Both the position numbers and the translations under genes were made by a program. This document shows positions 10,411 through 22,270 of a DNA stretch of 64,000 nt, one piece after another (the stretch's first letter is position 1; each line of letters opens with the position of its first letter). The notes beneath the pieces were generated by a model that was not told the DNA's origin, did no database searches, and worked only from the letters and a program-made list of their open reading frames with translations. Source of the stretch: Trochalopteron elliotii (Eukaryota > Chordata > Aves > Passeriformes > Leiothrichidae). The DNA lies in NCBI GenBank assembly GCA_024734555.1, contig JANPWX010020316.1, forward strand, positions 94,418 through 158,417, written 5' to 3'.

Positions 10411-12271
10411 GTCCTTTTGAAAAATTTTCTCATCCTTTATCCTTTTCCTACAATCCCTTTTCAGGTGACCCTTCTTCTTGCAATAATAACACTCAGGGAT
10501 TTCCCTCTGGGGTTCCGCGTTTCTGTTGGGAGGTACTGACTGCCTCCTCTGCTTTGTTTTTGTTGTGTCCTGGGAACGTTCATGCTTTTGAACCTCTTTC
10601 ACTGCTGCGACCAATACCTTCGCCTGCAGTTTCTGCTTTTCCTCATCCCTCCTCATGTAAACTTTCTGGGCTTCCCTTAATAATTCTTGTAAACTTTTCT
10701 CCTGCCAATTATCTATTTTCTCCAATTTCTTTCTAATGTCCTCCCATGATTTAGCTACAAATTGACTTTTTAACAACACTTCTCCAATGGGGGAATTGGG
10801 GTCTGTTCTGGAGTATACCTGTAGACTTTTCCGAAGTTGATCCACCCACTCCAAGGGTGTTTCGTCTTTCCCTTGGCATTCCCCGAATACCCTGCTGATG
10901 TTTTGACCCCTCCCGTGTACCCTGGATTACCATGTTTCTAAGATCCATCATGTTCCGCCTCCCCTCCTCTGTCTGAGCAATCCAACTTGGATTTTGGTTT
11001 GGCCACTTTTGTTCCCCAGGGGTTCCCTGGGGGTTTCAGTGCTCCCAATCCTGTATGCCTACTTGCCTTATGATTTCCCTTTCCTCGTTATTAAACAATG
11101 ATCTTAAAATTGAGGTAAGGTCCTCATAGGTGTAAATACCAGCTCCCAGAAATTCATCTAGCCTATCTGCCACCCCAAAAGGATCATCCATCAACTCCCC
11201 ATTTCTTTCTTGAATGCTCTTACATCTCCTGTGTTTATTGGTACATTAACAAATCCGATAACTCCGGGTGCTGTAGGTATCTCCCTTAAGGGGAGAAAAT
11301 TGTGCCTGTCCTCCTCATTCTCACTTTCATCCTCATTCATTCTTTTCACCCTGCATCAAGTTCGGCTTGCCGGAGACGAACTGGTTATGATTTGATTCTT
11401 TGCTCCTGCCAATTGCTGGGCCAATGGAGGTGGAGGGAAAAGCAGGGGAGGGATTGAGTTTTGCGCTTGGGAAGGAGGGATCTCTGGAGGTGGTGAAGGG
11501 ACCAGGGATGGAGGGTGCGAAGAGGCTTGTGGGAGTTGAAGTTCCAGGATTTGAGAGGGTATCATCCCCGTGAGTTGTGGGGGCAGTGTTGCAGTCTGTG
11601 TTAGGATCGGAGGAGAGATGGGAAGAGATGCCTGGGCATGTGTTTTCTCAGGAGGCAAGGGTAGAAGAGGGGGTTGGAGTTAGAGTGTCCCTTGTGTGCC
11701 TGGGGGTGGGAGAGAGGCGGGGGTCGGGATCAACATGGTGCCCGGCTCCCCCGACGGAGGTCCGAACACTGGTGCTACCTGATTCATGGAATCCCGGGGG
11801 TGCAGATGGGGAGGCCTGAGCCTGCATGGGCAGTGCTACGGGTACTAGGTATGGGGGAGGGAGATTATCAAGTGGGACCCACACCTCGTTTTGAGCCTCC
11901 ACCCCCTTTTTAGTTTTTATTGTGAACAACCCAGTCCTGGGTTTTTCCCATAATTTTGCATACTCTTTCTCCTCATGGTCCTGTGGTTTCTTATCATTCA
12001 CATATTCTCTTAGAGCTCTGCAGGTCCATTTTTCGAAAGTGCCAAACACAGGCCAAATCACATGACTCCTTATCTCCTTCCCTCCCCAAACTTCCATGCA
12101 ATAGTGTATCATTTTCTCCCTAGATTTTCCCTTCCTTTTGGAACAGTCCTCCCAATGTTCCAGCATCCATCCCAATGGACTATCCAGGGGAATTTCGAGT
12201 GCACTATTCTCCTCCCCCAAAGTGTGTTTTTCCTGAATCTCCTTGCGGGGTTTGCCCTTTTTCTGCCCCAT
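10411..12271 (-). pseudogene. gag: gag of provirus A
   Basis: Starts at ATG 12271 with M-G-Q-K-K-G-K, a myristoylation-type start, eleven bases after a GAG|GTAAGT splice donor. The matrix domain shows PLGWMLEHW. A P-P-P-Y late-domain motif (LPPPYLVP) lies about 135 residues in, near 11860, and would recruit NEDD4-type ubiquitin ligases in a live virus. A proline-rich linker follows in a second frame (frameshift near 11650). The capsid is broken by a frameshift near 11190 and a stop near 11040; the final frame, open from 10854, carries the capsid end and one zinc knuckle C-X2-C-X4-H-X4-C (CYYCKKKGHLKRDC, 10491-10450). The gag is recognisable along its length but not translatable. Confidence 0.85.
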
Positions 12272-12989
12272 ACTTACTTACCTCTTTGGATTTCCCGTAA
12301 AGGACCTCCTTTGTCTTTCTAAATTGAGACCTAGGGGTTTCCCTGACCCCTTCCCTAAGTGGGCTTGTGTTTTGCCAGATTACTTACCCTTCCAGAGAGC
12401 TGAGCTGAGGGTCTTTTCGTCCAGCGATGTACTTTCCCTCTTAGAATTTCTCCATGGGCTTTTATACAGCCCTGAGCTAAAAAGGTTTACCAGTTCCCGA
12501 ACTCAGAGGAACGTCTCCTTCCCTTTTTAGCTTCCTGTGATTGGTCCCTAAAACCCTCCCTGGGCTTTGGATTTACAAGTAAAAAGAGATTTTTGTCCCA
12601 AATCACTTCCCCATTGGCCAGCCATCTCCCTCAATGGAACCGCGATCTTCAGGACCACATTCACGTTGTGATAAAATCACGTCTCATTCACTCACCCAAT
12701 CACTCCCACTCAACCAGCAATACTTACAGCTCCTTTTCTTACGTGGTTTCTTCGTGCACGTAGAGTTTTACGAGTGAAAAAAAATTCAGCGGTTTCCTGA
12801 AGACCTCCCCAGGTCTTCCCTGAGTTCTGATTTTTTTCTGGATCCGAGACCTCTCTTTTTATTGCGTGGCTTTGACCTAAATTTGTTCATGATACAATCA
12901 GTGCTCTGGGGTCTCCCGCTCTGCCGGGCCACCAAAAAATCAGTGGGGGCGCCTCCTGCACAAAGGGGCTCCAGCGGCACTGGGACTGT
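12272..12989 (-). promoter_or_regulatory. Leader of provirus A with splice donors
   Basis: Between primer site and gag. A consensus donor GAG|GTAAGT lies at 12284-12276, directly before the gag ATG, and a second GG|GTAAGT occurs near 12387. Either could splice to env. The packaging signal is expected here but cannot be pointed to from sequence alone. No coding frame of note. Confidence 0.55.
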
Positions 12990-13007
12990 ATCCGAGTCAT
13001 GGCACCA
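12990..13007 (-). other. Primer binding site of provirus A, tRNA-His type
   Basis: Three bases after the LTR end comes TGGTGCCATGACTCGGAT. This is complementary to the 3' end of histidine tRNA with one mismatch (A for G at position 8), the primer type of the HERV-H group. Confidence 0.85.
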
Positions 13008-13010
13008 ATC

Positions 13011-13661
13011 TGTTATAAATGAATATTAGCCAATCAGATAAAAAGAATAAATTTTATTTTTCCATTTTCAAAGATCTATCTGGGACAGCCACGGAACAAC
13101 ATTCAAATGTTGGGTGAAACAGACGGCCGACAGCAAAGGTGCAATCCTGCCCTGTTCCACGATTTGCAGGGTTTTGAGTCCGAGTTTTATACTGTATTTT
13201 GTGCCCGGCGGCAGGTGCATTGTGTCTCTGTTCAAACGTCATATTCAAACATAGTCTTTCACCCAGTGATGAATCCTAAACAGATTTCCCGGCACTGGGG
13301 TATGTCTGAAAGGATTTTCCTGGAACCTTCTTTTGAGATGTTGATTTCTCAAAACTCAGGGTCCTCCCTCGAGATTACCATCGGTGTCTTGATGGTCCAG
13401 GTGCACAGAGTCTGATTCAATCAACGAGCAACATCCTGGCGGGCCACCTCCTTTTCTCGTGCAAATCGGGGTGTCTATCTGTCACTTCAGAGTTCGCAAA
13501 GTCCTGGTATTTGGAAAACGCCTTTTCCATTCCGGGAATCGGGGCTTACTTTTGTAGTTACAGGATTACAAAGTATAACATTTCTAATACATTCTATCAT
13601 TTACTACATTTACTATATTTCCCATATTTTATTACACGAATTTACCATCATATCCATTACA
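13011..13661 (-). repeat. 5' LTR of provirus A
   Basis: 651 bases with ends TGTAAT and ATAACA. The TATAAAA (plus-strand 13185-13191) and AATAAA (plus-strand 13053-13058) define a short R-U5. The last 265 bases match the 3' LTR almost perfectly; the first 390 are U3 sequence missing from the 3' copy. It is bordered by GATG on its outer side. Confidence 0.85.
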
Positions 13662-13915
13662 GATGGGTCTTCCTCTTTTTGACTTTTTTAGCCTTTTTGT
13701 GTTACGTGACAACTGAATCCTGTTTTTCCAGGACTGTTTGATTTATGATTGCATTGTATTCTTGAAGTCTATTGATTAGTCAGAATTCATAAACAGGCCT
13801 CATGATTTATCAGTTCTTTAAATCCAGCTTCTGTTAGTAGAGGGAAGTTTGTCTATCTTACCTCAGCAATATCTAGTTTTACTGAAGTCTTTAATTCTTA
13901 AAAATTAATGTCTCA
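13662..13915 (-). repeat. Older class I LTR, upstream (U3) part, split by provirus A
   Basis: This stretch continues the LTR piece at 3460-3806: the plus-strand solo LTR at 32946-33542 aligns across both pieces, with provirus A inserted at GATG. It starts TGAGACATTAATTT on the minus strand at 13915. Confidence 0.75.
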
Positions 13916-14799
13916 AAACCACTACACACAATGAGGTTACTTGGAAAAGGTTATGTCAAGGCACTGTATATATTCAGCGATTTTCTCTGTAATCCTGCTC
14001 TATTTTACAACCTAATCTATTCCCCACTAAGATGTGCTAGAGATAAACATTGCAGATGACTGTGTGCAGAAAGGAAAGGGAGGCAATTAAAGGTCTGCAT
14101 GATGTGAAGTCTCCAGGTACCAACAGTGTATAATATAGTGGAAGAACCTGGGGCACGACAGTATCTGGTATTGGCCTCCATCATAGACAAGGAAAAGCAC
14201 AAAAGGAGAAGACTGCTGGCCATGGTCTGAATCAAACGGGGTTGCCTCCAAGAGTAGCAAGTGAGAGGGCTTTTCTTTCTCTTGACTTGCTCCCTCCTAC
14301 AGTATTACTGGGCTGAGTAAGGAAAGAATTTTCTTTTGAATAATAATAAATGGGATACTTGTGAAGAGATATAACATGTTGACAGTAATTAACTGTTTGA
14401 AATTTTATAAGATAATAAACCAATATGATTTAAGCTTAGCTTTCTCCCATTGAGCATACAAAAATTAAGTTTTCAAGTCAGTTGTGCTTGCTAAACTGCT
14501 CTTTTGTGCACCTTGTATTGTCTTTTTGGTTGAAAATATTGTATTTCATACATAGTTTACTCATTTAGTAGGCAGCCTTCTCAAAAGGAAAATCAGTAAC
14601 ACAAGTAGATTGTAACATTTACTGCTGTTAAACAAAATCAGAACTTGGTGTATGATTACTTCTTGATAGGACAGTGTGATCCAGTGCATTTTGCTATATT
14701 TGTCTTTCCCTAACTTTGACATATACATATTTGTATACATAGCCTTAAAACTAATGCAGAGCTAGGGAACACTGAATGGTGAAAAAGCCATTTATAGTG
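13916..14799 (+). other. No gene recognised
   Basis: A/T-rich sequence with only short, unconserved open frames on either strand. It lies between the older LTR and an ERVK-like pol relic. The right part may be the decayed 5' side of that relic, but I cannot identify a domain. Confidence 0.5.
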
Positions 14800-16000
14800 T
14801 CTTGGAACTCAGTATAGTATATGGATGATGTCTTAGTTGCTGCATCAACTGTAGAACAGCTCACTGTGGCAATGCCTGTAATGCAAGAGGCTTTAACAAG
14901 TTATAGTTTGTGTGTTACTCCTGGGAAAGTACAACAGCAAGCTCCCTGGAAGTATTTAGGGATGAAAATCTTGGACCAAACTGTTAAACCTCAGATGGTG
15001 ACTGTTCAGCACTCTATACGAACTTTGAATGACTTGCAAAAATTATTAGGTACAATTAATTAGATCAAACCATCGTTGGGATTATCGAATGTGCTGTTGG
15101 CACCACTTTTTGATTCATTAAAAGGTAGTCCTTCCTTGTTGTCTTCCAGGAGCTTGTCACCAAAAGCACTTGCTACTTTGAGACAAGTAGAATTAAGAGT
15201 ACAAAAGAGAAAAGCATGGAGGATGATTACCACCATACCTCTTAGTATATATATTTTACTATCTCTGGACCATCCTGTGGGCCTCATAGCCCGATGGTGT
15301 GGCAATTAGTATGATCCTTTGCATTTCTTACAATGGGTATTTCTATCAGTGCAGAAAAACAGTTACCACTCACTCATGTTTCTGTGGACACTTATTCTAA
15401 GGCCTGTTGAGCTTCTGTACACACAGGAGAGAAGGCAAAAAAATGTGATCTTGCATTGATGTAGTGCTTTTGCAGCTTTAGGTGTACCACATACTGTCAA
15501 GGCTAATAATGGACCTAGTTATGTAGTTCAGGGTACCCAACAATTCTTACAATCTTGGGGTGTTCAACATGTTACTAGTATTTCGCATTCTTCAGCTAGT
15601 CCAGCTATTATACAACATTTTCATTCTACACTTAAAGCCTTTCTTCAAAAGCAAAACGGGGGAATGGTAAGTGAAATCCCACAGGCAGAGAGTTTGGAAA
15701 GCTGTGTTTACATTGAATCGTCCTACTATTCCTTCCTCGTGTACAAAGTCTGTTATTCTAACGCACTTTTGGTACCAAGTGACAGGACTCGTGGCCCTGC
15801 TCCAGTCTGGGTTCATAATTTGCAAACACGAGCCTGGGAGGGCCCATGAGATCTTGTTACCCAGGGACATGGATATGCCTGCATCTCAACAGATACTGGA
15901 GTTCAGTGGGTGCCTGCTCATTGCATTCGACCTGTGTTGGATAACGCCCCTCAAAGCAATGAACCTGGCTGTGGCTCACCTGACTCCTTGGAATAAGCAA
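14800..16000 (+). pseudogene. pol: ERVK-like (class II) pol relic with RNase H deleted
   Basis: An M-D-D box (YMDDVLVAAS, from 14818) opens a reverse transcriptase palm/thumb reading, with PWKYLGMKI about 40 residues later. A TAG at 15061-15063 is followed in frame by a recognisable connection region (LAPLFDSLKGSP). After about 15345 the reading jumps to an integrase core (VDTYSKA near 15378, then GVPHTVKANNGPSY near 15483, where the catalytic D reads N) and to an integrase C-terminus (PVWVHNLQTRAWEGP near 15800). RNase H and the integrase N-terminus are missing, which implies an internal deletion. Many stops and shifts. Confidence 0.75.
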
Positions 16001-16425
16001 AGATGTGTGGGTGATGAGAACATATAGATTCTATCTTATCCTTGTATGTTACTTTATGGAGCTGTATAGTTATTGATGTTGTTAAAGTTGTATAGTTATT
16101 GATAGAATTATGTAGCTGTTGATTTTGTTAATATCCTAACATGCAGCCTTTGGCTTATTCATATATGTTGCTATTGATATTGTCAATATTCTATATATGT
16201 AGGTGTAAGGATTTTGATCGTCAATATTCCATAAGTGTAGGTATAAGGATTTTGATGAAATGTAATGTAGATTTGGGGAAGGAATCAAGGTCAGTACACA
16301 CATGCATTCCAGAGCTAGTGGAATCTACAAAAAGATACTTGTACCATGTTTGCTATTTCTTCTGCAAGGGCCCTGTAGAAGGATGGTAATCATGGTATTT
16401 ATTTAAAAGAAAAAGAAGGGGCAAT
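16001..16425 (+). other. Degenerate 3' region and polypurine tract of the ERVK-like relic
   Basis: No env could be recognised. Repeated short motifs (ttgat-tttgttaat-type, 16060-16250) make the stretch A/T-rich. A purine run AAAAGAAAAAGAAGGGGCAA at 16404-16423 directly precedes a TGTAGG LTR start, as expected for a polypurine tract. Confidence 0.6.
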
Positions 16426-16836
16426 TGTAGGCACATAGTTTGTGGTGATTGGGAATGGGGCTGCAGCTGAGCCTCATCCCTAATGGGCTACAACTGTGTA
16501 GAACAGGTGAACACTATTGAAGGTAAAGAAACATGGAGTGCTGAGGTGTACCTGACCAATCATAGAAGGCTAGATAGGGTGCAAAGGTGTAATGAATGTA
16601 AGATAAAGGGTATAAAAGATTGCACTGGAAAGCAATAAAGTATGGAGGCTGTTAGGCCAGACAGTGTTAATACTAACACACTCCTCTGGAGAGAAACCAG
16701 ACAATAACCTAAACATGCCCCCTTAGAAAGAGAGCAGTTAGGCCAGACAGAATATAAACACAACCCCCTAAAGGAGAAACCCTGGCAAACAGTTCTCTAT
16801 ATTATGGTGAAGAAATGTGTTTATCAGTTATACCCC
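16426..16836 (+). repeat. 3' LTR of the ERVK-like relic and adjoining LTR debris, cut by provirus B
   Basis: The LTR starts TGTAGGCACATAG just after the purine tract and carries GGTATAAAAG near 16609 and CAATAAAG near 16634. Downstream a motif GTTAGGCCAGACAG occurs twice (about 16649 and 16737), so the end of the LTR is uncertain. Provirus B is inserted at ACCCC (16832-16836). Confidence 0.55.
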
Positions 16837-17519
16837 TGTTTTGGTTTAGGGCAAATTTGGGAGGAAATCTCCGAATGGGGTTCTTCTGGAAAGAAAATCC
16901 AAACAGCCCCTCCCCCCAGCCGGTCCAGGAAGAGAACTCCCTCAGAGAAGAGTGGAAAAAAACCTATTTATTTAACAAACAAAATGCCCACAAGCATAAA
17001 GAATGAATAATAATAATAATAACAATAATAATAATATGAAACAATAAAACCTCTTGCCGCTCCAAAGAGAGATGGCAAAACTGAGAGTCCGTGCCAGGAG
17101 TCTGTTTATCAGTTCCAGTTCTTTCGGTGCTGGAAGATGCCGAGTCCCGGCTTGGTGGGCCACGGGTGCAAGATCCTGGTGCTCCCCTGGGTTTTTCAGT
17201 CCAGAGCAGATTTAAACAGTCCCAAAGAAAAATAAAATAATAAAAAAAAAACAGTCCAGGAAAGCTTCTTTGCCTCAGCTAGCTAGACTAACAAAGGGAA
17301 GAAAAAACTCTCTCTGGCTGCCATCCGTGCATCTGACGAAGAAGAAAAAAAAAACCCACACAGTCTCAAGGACGAGAGAAGATCCTGAGGAGTGAACACT
17401 GTTTTCCAAAACAAACTGCACACTTCTTCTTTCCCTGCTCACTCTCAGAACCAGTCTTAAAGGTACAGAACACAGAACAGACGATATGGGGATACAGGTA
17501 TCATAGTCACCCTAGGACA
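16837..17519 (-). repeat. 3' LTR of provirus B (ERVL LTR family)
   Basis: The ends are TGTCCTAGGG (minus strand, at 17519) and CCAAAACA at 16837. The family occurs six times complete in this window. AATAAA lies in the minus-strand TTAAATAAA near 16970. An (AAT)n-type microsatellite sits inside at about 17008-17037. Confidence 0.9.
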
Positions 17520-17533
17520 TTCCACCCCTTATC
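17520..17533 (-). other. Polypurine tract of provirus B
   Basis: On the minus strand GATAAGGGGTGGAA abuts the TGTCCT start of the 3' LTR, the place and composition of the plus-strand primer. Confidence 0.75.
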
Positions 17534-17724
17534 ACTATATCGTCAACTTACCAAAACTAATTGAATTCTAACTCCACAAACACATACATTATGCATGCAT
17601 ATATCTATATAAAAACAATATACAGCTATATACAGACAATGGCAGTGACATTTAACAAAAGGTGATATTTATACATGGTTTTCATCTAACAATCAGATTT
17701 CTCTGAGGTACACATCGTGTTGTT

Positions 17725-20700
17725 TCATCTTTCTGCATTACCCACTATGTACAACCTGGTCCCTGAGCAAAGAATCTCACGGATGGGTTTGTCCGTACTT
17801 GAGGTAGAATTGATCCAAACTGTCTTCCCTAACAAACCGCTTGCATGTACTACAGGGACTTTATCTCCATCTACTGTATGCAGGAGCTCAGACTGGGCAG
17901 GGCCTGCTCTGTTGGTGGAACCTCGGGTGTTAACTAACCAGGTGGCCTTTGCCAGATGCTGCTCCCAGTTCTTGAAAGATCCCCCACCCAATGCTCTCAA
18001 GGTGGTCTTTAACAGTCCATTGAATCTTTCCACTTTCCCAGCAGCTGGTGCATGGTAGGGGATAGGGTACACCCACTCAATGCCATGTTCCCTAGCCCAG
18101 GTGTTGATAAGGCTATTCTTGAAATGAGTCCCATTGTCTGACTCAATCCTCTCAGGGGTACCATGCCTCCAGAGAACCTGCTTTTCAAGGCCTAGAATGG
18201 TGTTACGGGCTGTAGCATGAGGCACAGGGTAGGTCTTCAGCCACCCCGTGGTGGCTTCCACCAGTGTGAGCACATAGCACTTACCTTGACGTGTCTGGGG
18301 TAATGTGATATAATCAATCTGCCAGGCTTCCTCATACTTGTATTTGGACCACCGTCCACCATACCATAGGGGCTTCACCCGCTTGGCCTGTTTGATGGCA
18401 GCACATGTCTCACAATTGTGGATAACTTGAGAAATGCTCAAGTTCTCATGCTTACTTGTAGGTGGCATCTCTGCCTTGATGACCTGAGGCATCATGAGCC
18501 CATCGAGCCAGGAACAACTCTTTTTTGTGTTGCCAATCTAAGTCTATTTTTGACACTTCTATCTTTGCAGCTTGATCTACCTGCTCATTGTTTGGGTGCT
18601 CCTCATTAGCTCAACTCTTGGGGACATGGGCATCTACATGACGGATTTTTACAGGTAGCTTCTCTATCTGAGTGGCAATGTCTTTCCACTCTTTGGCAGC
18701 CCAAATTGGTTTTTTTCTATGCTGCCAGTTAGCCTTTTTCTACTTCTTCAACCGTTTTCATAAAGCATTGGCTACCATCCATGAATCAGTATAGAGGTAG
18801 AGCTTTGGCCACTTCTCTCTTTCAGCAATGTTCAGGGCCAATTGAACAGCTTTGAGTTCAGCAAGTTGGCTCGATCCACCATCTCCTTCAGTGGCCTTAG
18901 CAACTTGTCGTGTGGGGCTCCACACAGCTACTTTCCATTTCCGGTTCATTTCCACCATGCGACAGGAACCGTCAGTGAAAAGAGCGTAGGATGTTTCTTC
19001 TGCTGGCAGTTGGTTGTATGATGGAGCTTCTTCAGCACGTGTCACTGGTTCTTGCTTCTTTTCATTTGTGAGACTAAAGTCTTCACCTTCAGGCTAATTT
19101 GTAATTATCTCCAAAATCTCAGGGTGATTCAGTTTTTTAATACGGGCACGCTGTGTGATGACAGCAATCTACTTACTCCATGTAGCATTGGTGGCATGGT
19201 GGGTAGAGGGAACCTCTGCTTTAAACATCCACCCCAGCACCGGTAGTCGGGGTGCCAGGAGGAGTTGTGTTTCAGTGCCTATTACCTCTGAGGCAGATTG
19301 GACTCCTTCATAGGCTGCTAAAATTTCCTTCTCTGTGGGAGCGTAATTAGCCTCAGACCCTCTGTAACTTCGGCCCCAGAATCCCAGTGGTCGTCCTTGA
19401 GTCTCCCCAGGCACTTTCTGCCAAAGGCTCCAGGACAGACCATGGCTCCCGGCTGCAGAGTAGAGCACGTTCTTCACATCTGGTCCTGTCCTGACTGGGC
19501 CAAGGGCCACTGCATGAGCGATCTCCTGCTTGATCTGGGCAAAGGCGTGTTGCTGTTCAGGGCCCCAGTGGAAAGTGTTCTTTTTGCTGGTAACTAGGTA
19601 GAGAGGGCTCACGATCTGACTGTACTCAGGAATATGCATTCTCCAAAAGCCTATGGCACCTAGGAAAGCTAGGGTTTCCTTCTTGTTGGTAGGTGGAGAC
19701 ATTGCTGTGATCTTGTGGATGACATCAGTGGGAATCTGACGCCGTTCATCTTCTCACTTAATTCTCAGGAACCGGATCTCTCGAGGAGGTCTCTTAACTT
19801 TGTTCTTTTTGATAGCGAATCCAGCTTTCAGCAGAATCTGGATGATCTTCTCTCCTTTCTCAAACACTTCAGCTGCAGTGTTCCCCCACACAATGATGTC
19901 ATCGATGTACTGCAGATGTTCTGGAGCCTCACCCTTTTCTAGTGCAGTCTGAATCAGTCCATGGCAGATGGTAGGACTGTGCTTCCACCCCTGGGGCAAT
20001 TGGTTCTAAGTGTACTGCACACTCTTCCATGTAAAGGCAAACTGAGGCCTGCATTCTGCTGCCAAAGGAATGCAGAAAAATGCATTAGCAATGTCAATAG
20101 TGGCGTACGACTTTGCTGCCTTGGACTCAAGCTCGTACTGGAGCTTTAACATGTCTGGCACCACAGCGCTCAGCAGTGGAGCCACTTCATTTAAGGCACG
20201 ATAGTCCACAGTCAATCTCCATTCTTCTTCAGATTTACGCACAGGCCGGATGGGGCTGTTGAAGGGTGAGTGGGTTTTGCTGACTACCCCTTGGCTCTCC
20301 AGCTCACGAATCATCTTGTGGATGGGGATCAAGGCATCTCGAGTTGTTCTGTACTGTCGGCGATGCACTGTTGAAGTGGCAATTGACACTTGTTGCTCTT
20401 GTCTCTTCAGAAGTTTTACAGCAGATGGGTTTTTTGATAGTTTAGGTAAGGTGTTTAATTGCTTAACACTCTTTATTACTACAGCTGCTATTTCAAATGC
20501 CTACCTGAATCCCTTTGGGTCTTTGAAATACCCATTTCGGAGGTAGTCTATGCCCAGAATGCATGGGGCCTCTGGGCCAGTCACAATAGGGTGCCTCTTC
20601 CACTCATTTCTATTCAGACTAACATCAGCTTCCACCAAAGTAAAATCCTGTGATCCCCCTGTCATGCCAGCAATAGAGACAGATTCTGCCCCTACATGTG

Positions 20701-20842
20701 TTGATGGAATTAATGTGCACTGGGCAACAGTATCGACCAAGGCTTTATATTCTTGTGGTTCAGATGTGCCAGGCCAGCGAATTCACACAGTCCAAAAAAC
20801 ACGGTTGTCCCTAGCCTCTACCTGGCTAGAGGCTGGGCCCCT
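17725..20842 (-). pseudogene. pol: pol of provirus B (ERVL protease, RT, RNase H, integrase)
   Basis: Pol continues in the gag frame after the TAG at 20845-20843. Protease: the active site reads D-T-V (codon GTT at 20728-20726) instead of D-T-G, followed by AQCTLIPS. Reverse transcriptase: RLTVDYRALNEV, then PQGWKHSP and YIDDIIVWG (Y-I-D-D). RNase H: LFTDGSC and YTDSW. Integrase: open from 18495 to 17725 with WQIDYITLP, ESDNGTHF and GKVERFNG supplying the D, D and E residues. In-frame stops lie at about 20783, 20501, 20006, 19754, 19169 and 18758, and a frameshift separates RNase H from integrase. The Y-I-D-D box and integrase match the ERVL/foamy-related class. The element depended on reverse transcription but is now dead. 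Confidence 0.88.
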
Positions 20843-20845
20843 CTA
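20813..20845 (-). promoter_or_regulatory. Putative gag-pol readthrough signal (TAG, 8-nt spacer, 8-bp hairpin)
   Basis: On the viral strand gag ends in TAG (20845-20843), followed by the spacer AGGGGCCC and a perfect inverted repeat AGCCTCTA / TAGAGGCT with loop GCCAGG (20834-20813). pol continues in the same frame. Gammaretroviruses suppress their gag stop with a structure starting about 8 nt downstream, so the layout matches. The whole element is identical in the hypermutated provirus C. Function is inferred. Confidence 0.6.
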
Positions 20846-22252
20846 AACCTGGTTATCCGTCTGTCCCTGGGTGACTGGAGCTACTTCCTTCTTAGTGGAA
20901 CTTCCTCTTTGAGTCTTGCTGCCTAACAATTTACGCAGCTGTTGTGCCAGATCATCGGTAGATTTTCTATCCCATCTCTTCATATCTTCTCCACAATCAC
21001 TCAGGAGGGACCACAGCTTACTTCGTGGAATGCCCCCTCCCTCTCTATCTGGGGAACGTCTGCGTTTGGTGCCAGAACCTCTGACCTGTACTGCCGAGAT
21101 TTGGAGAAAGCCCTCTTTCATCTTTTTAATCTCGTCTCTGAGTGTATGGTGATTCTCTTCTATTTTGCCTTCTAATTTCTGCAGACGGGTTTCTACAGCT
21201 GCGATTCTGGCATGTGTTGGGCCATGTACAGCATCTGCATATGCTCCAAGTTTCCTTGCCATATCTAGCACGCTCTCCCCCATGTCATCCTGCTTCATTA
21301 TTGCTAAAGAAGAAGAGTATTCTTGTGGCCCAAGTCGTACAAGTTTTCGCCACATCACAGGTGTACATGGTACCAAGTCTGGGTTCTTAGTGTTTAGGTC
21401 ATCTGAGAAGACAATCTCTGCCACTGCCATTTCTCTCAAGCATTGAATCTCTTGTTCTATGGTTTTCCACTGGGTTTGCTGCATATAGAGATCGTCTGCA
21501 CATAGATATCTTTGTGCCACACTTCCCAGGACCCATTCCCAGAGACTGCAAGGGGTAGCCTCCCTCATCATTCCTTGGTCGATAACCGGATCATGTGACA
21601 GGGATCCCAAATGCCTCGCTTCAGTGCCGTCCAGAATTGTAGCCTCACCTGCAGCATCCCAAAGACGGACTAACCAACTAATTATAGATTCATCTGGTCG
21701 TTGAGTGTAATCCTTTCTTAGGCCTCGAAGGTCCTTCAGGGAGAAGGACTCAATAGTGGCTCTTGATCGTGTGCCAGCTGGTTGGGTATTTGACCTTATG
21801 CCAACTGGTTGGGCTCTTGATTTTGTGTCAGTTTGGTCGGCTTCTGATTGGGTGTCAGTTGGTTGGATGTCTGATTGGGTGTCGTCGGGACACATTGAGG
21901 GTCTTTCACCTGGATCATCGTCTGCTGGTCGATCGGTTTTCTGTGCGTGCTTCTTTGCCCCAGCAACTGCCAGGAGCTTAGGCTCACTGTCTGGTTTAGC
22001 TGCTGTCTGAGTGACTGGCGTAGCTGCTGATTTATTTTTCTGGCCCCCTGCTTCTCTCTGCTACTTTGCTTTATCTAGCAGTGTGCGGTAAGCATATGCC
22101 AGGGCCCAGCTTATTGCAACAATCCTTTTGTCTTTGGAATTATCGTGGCAGTTCTCTTTCAAGTATTTTCTCACCTCAGCTGGGTTCTGAATGTGTTTAT
22201 ATGGAAAATCCCAGGCTATAGGGTTAGAAAATTTTTTCAGGGTTTGGCTCAT
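20843..22252 (-). pseudogene. gag: gag of provirus B (ERVL), one early stop
   Basis: Starts at ATG 22252 (M-S-Q-T-L-K-K) and runs in one frame to the TAG at 20845-20843. A single in-frame TAG at 22063-22061 (after LLDKAK) interrupts it; provirus C has CAG at that place, so the stop is private to B. A hydrophilic linker with repeated short D-T-Q-S-like units (about 21920-21770) leads to a capsid-like domain (SFSLKDLRGLRKDYTQRP, EARHLGSLSHDP). Toward the end there is a coiled-coil-like stretch (VETRLQKLEGKIEENHHTL) and a basic segment (GSGTKRRRSP). No zinc knuckle is seen, as in other ERVL Gags. There is no M-G myristoylation start. Confidence 0.82.
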
Positions 22253-22270
22253 ATTTTCTCATTTTTCACT

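Larger units (their letters stand above)
3807..13661 (-). mobile_element. Provirus A: full-length but defective class I (gammaretrovirus-like) ERV
   Basis: About 9.85 kb, flanked by the 4-bp target duplication GATG (3803-3806 and 13662-13665), with termini TGTAAT...ATAACA. Order on the minus strand: 5' LTR, tRNA-His-type primer site, leader with splice donor, gag, pro-pol, env, 3' LTR. All genes carry frameshifts or stops. The reverse transcriptase (LPQGF, YVDDL) and the Env with C-W-I-C and an immunosuppressive-type region place it with class I ERVs. The 3' LTR lacks most of U3 compared with the 5' LTR, so the element was damaged after insertion. Confidence 0.9.

Noticed and set aside
7007..13661. 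Provirus A as a potentially active virus
   Set aside because: gag, pol and env each carry several stops or frameshifts and the 3' LTR lacks most of U3.
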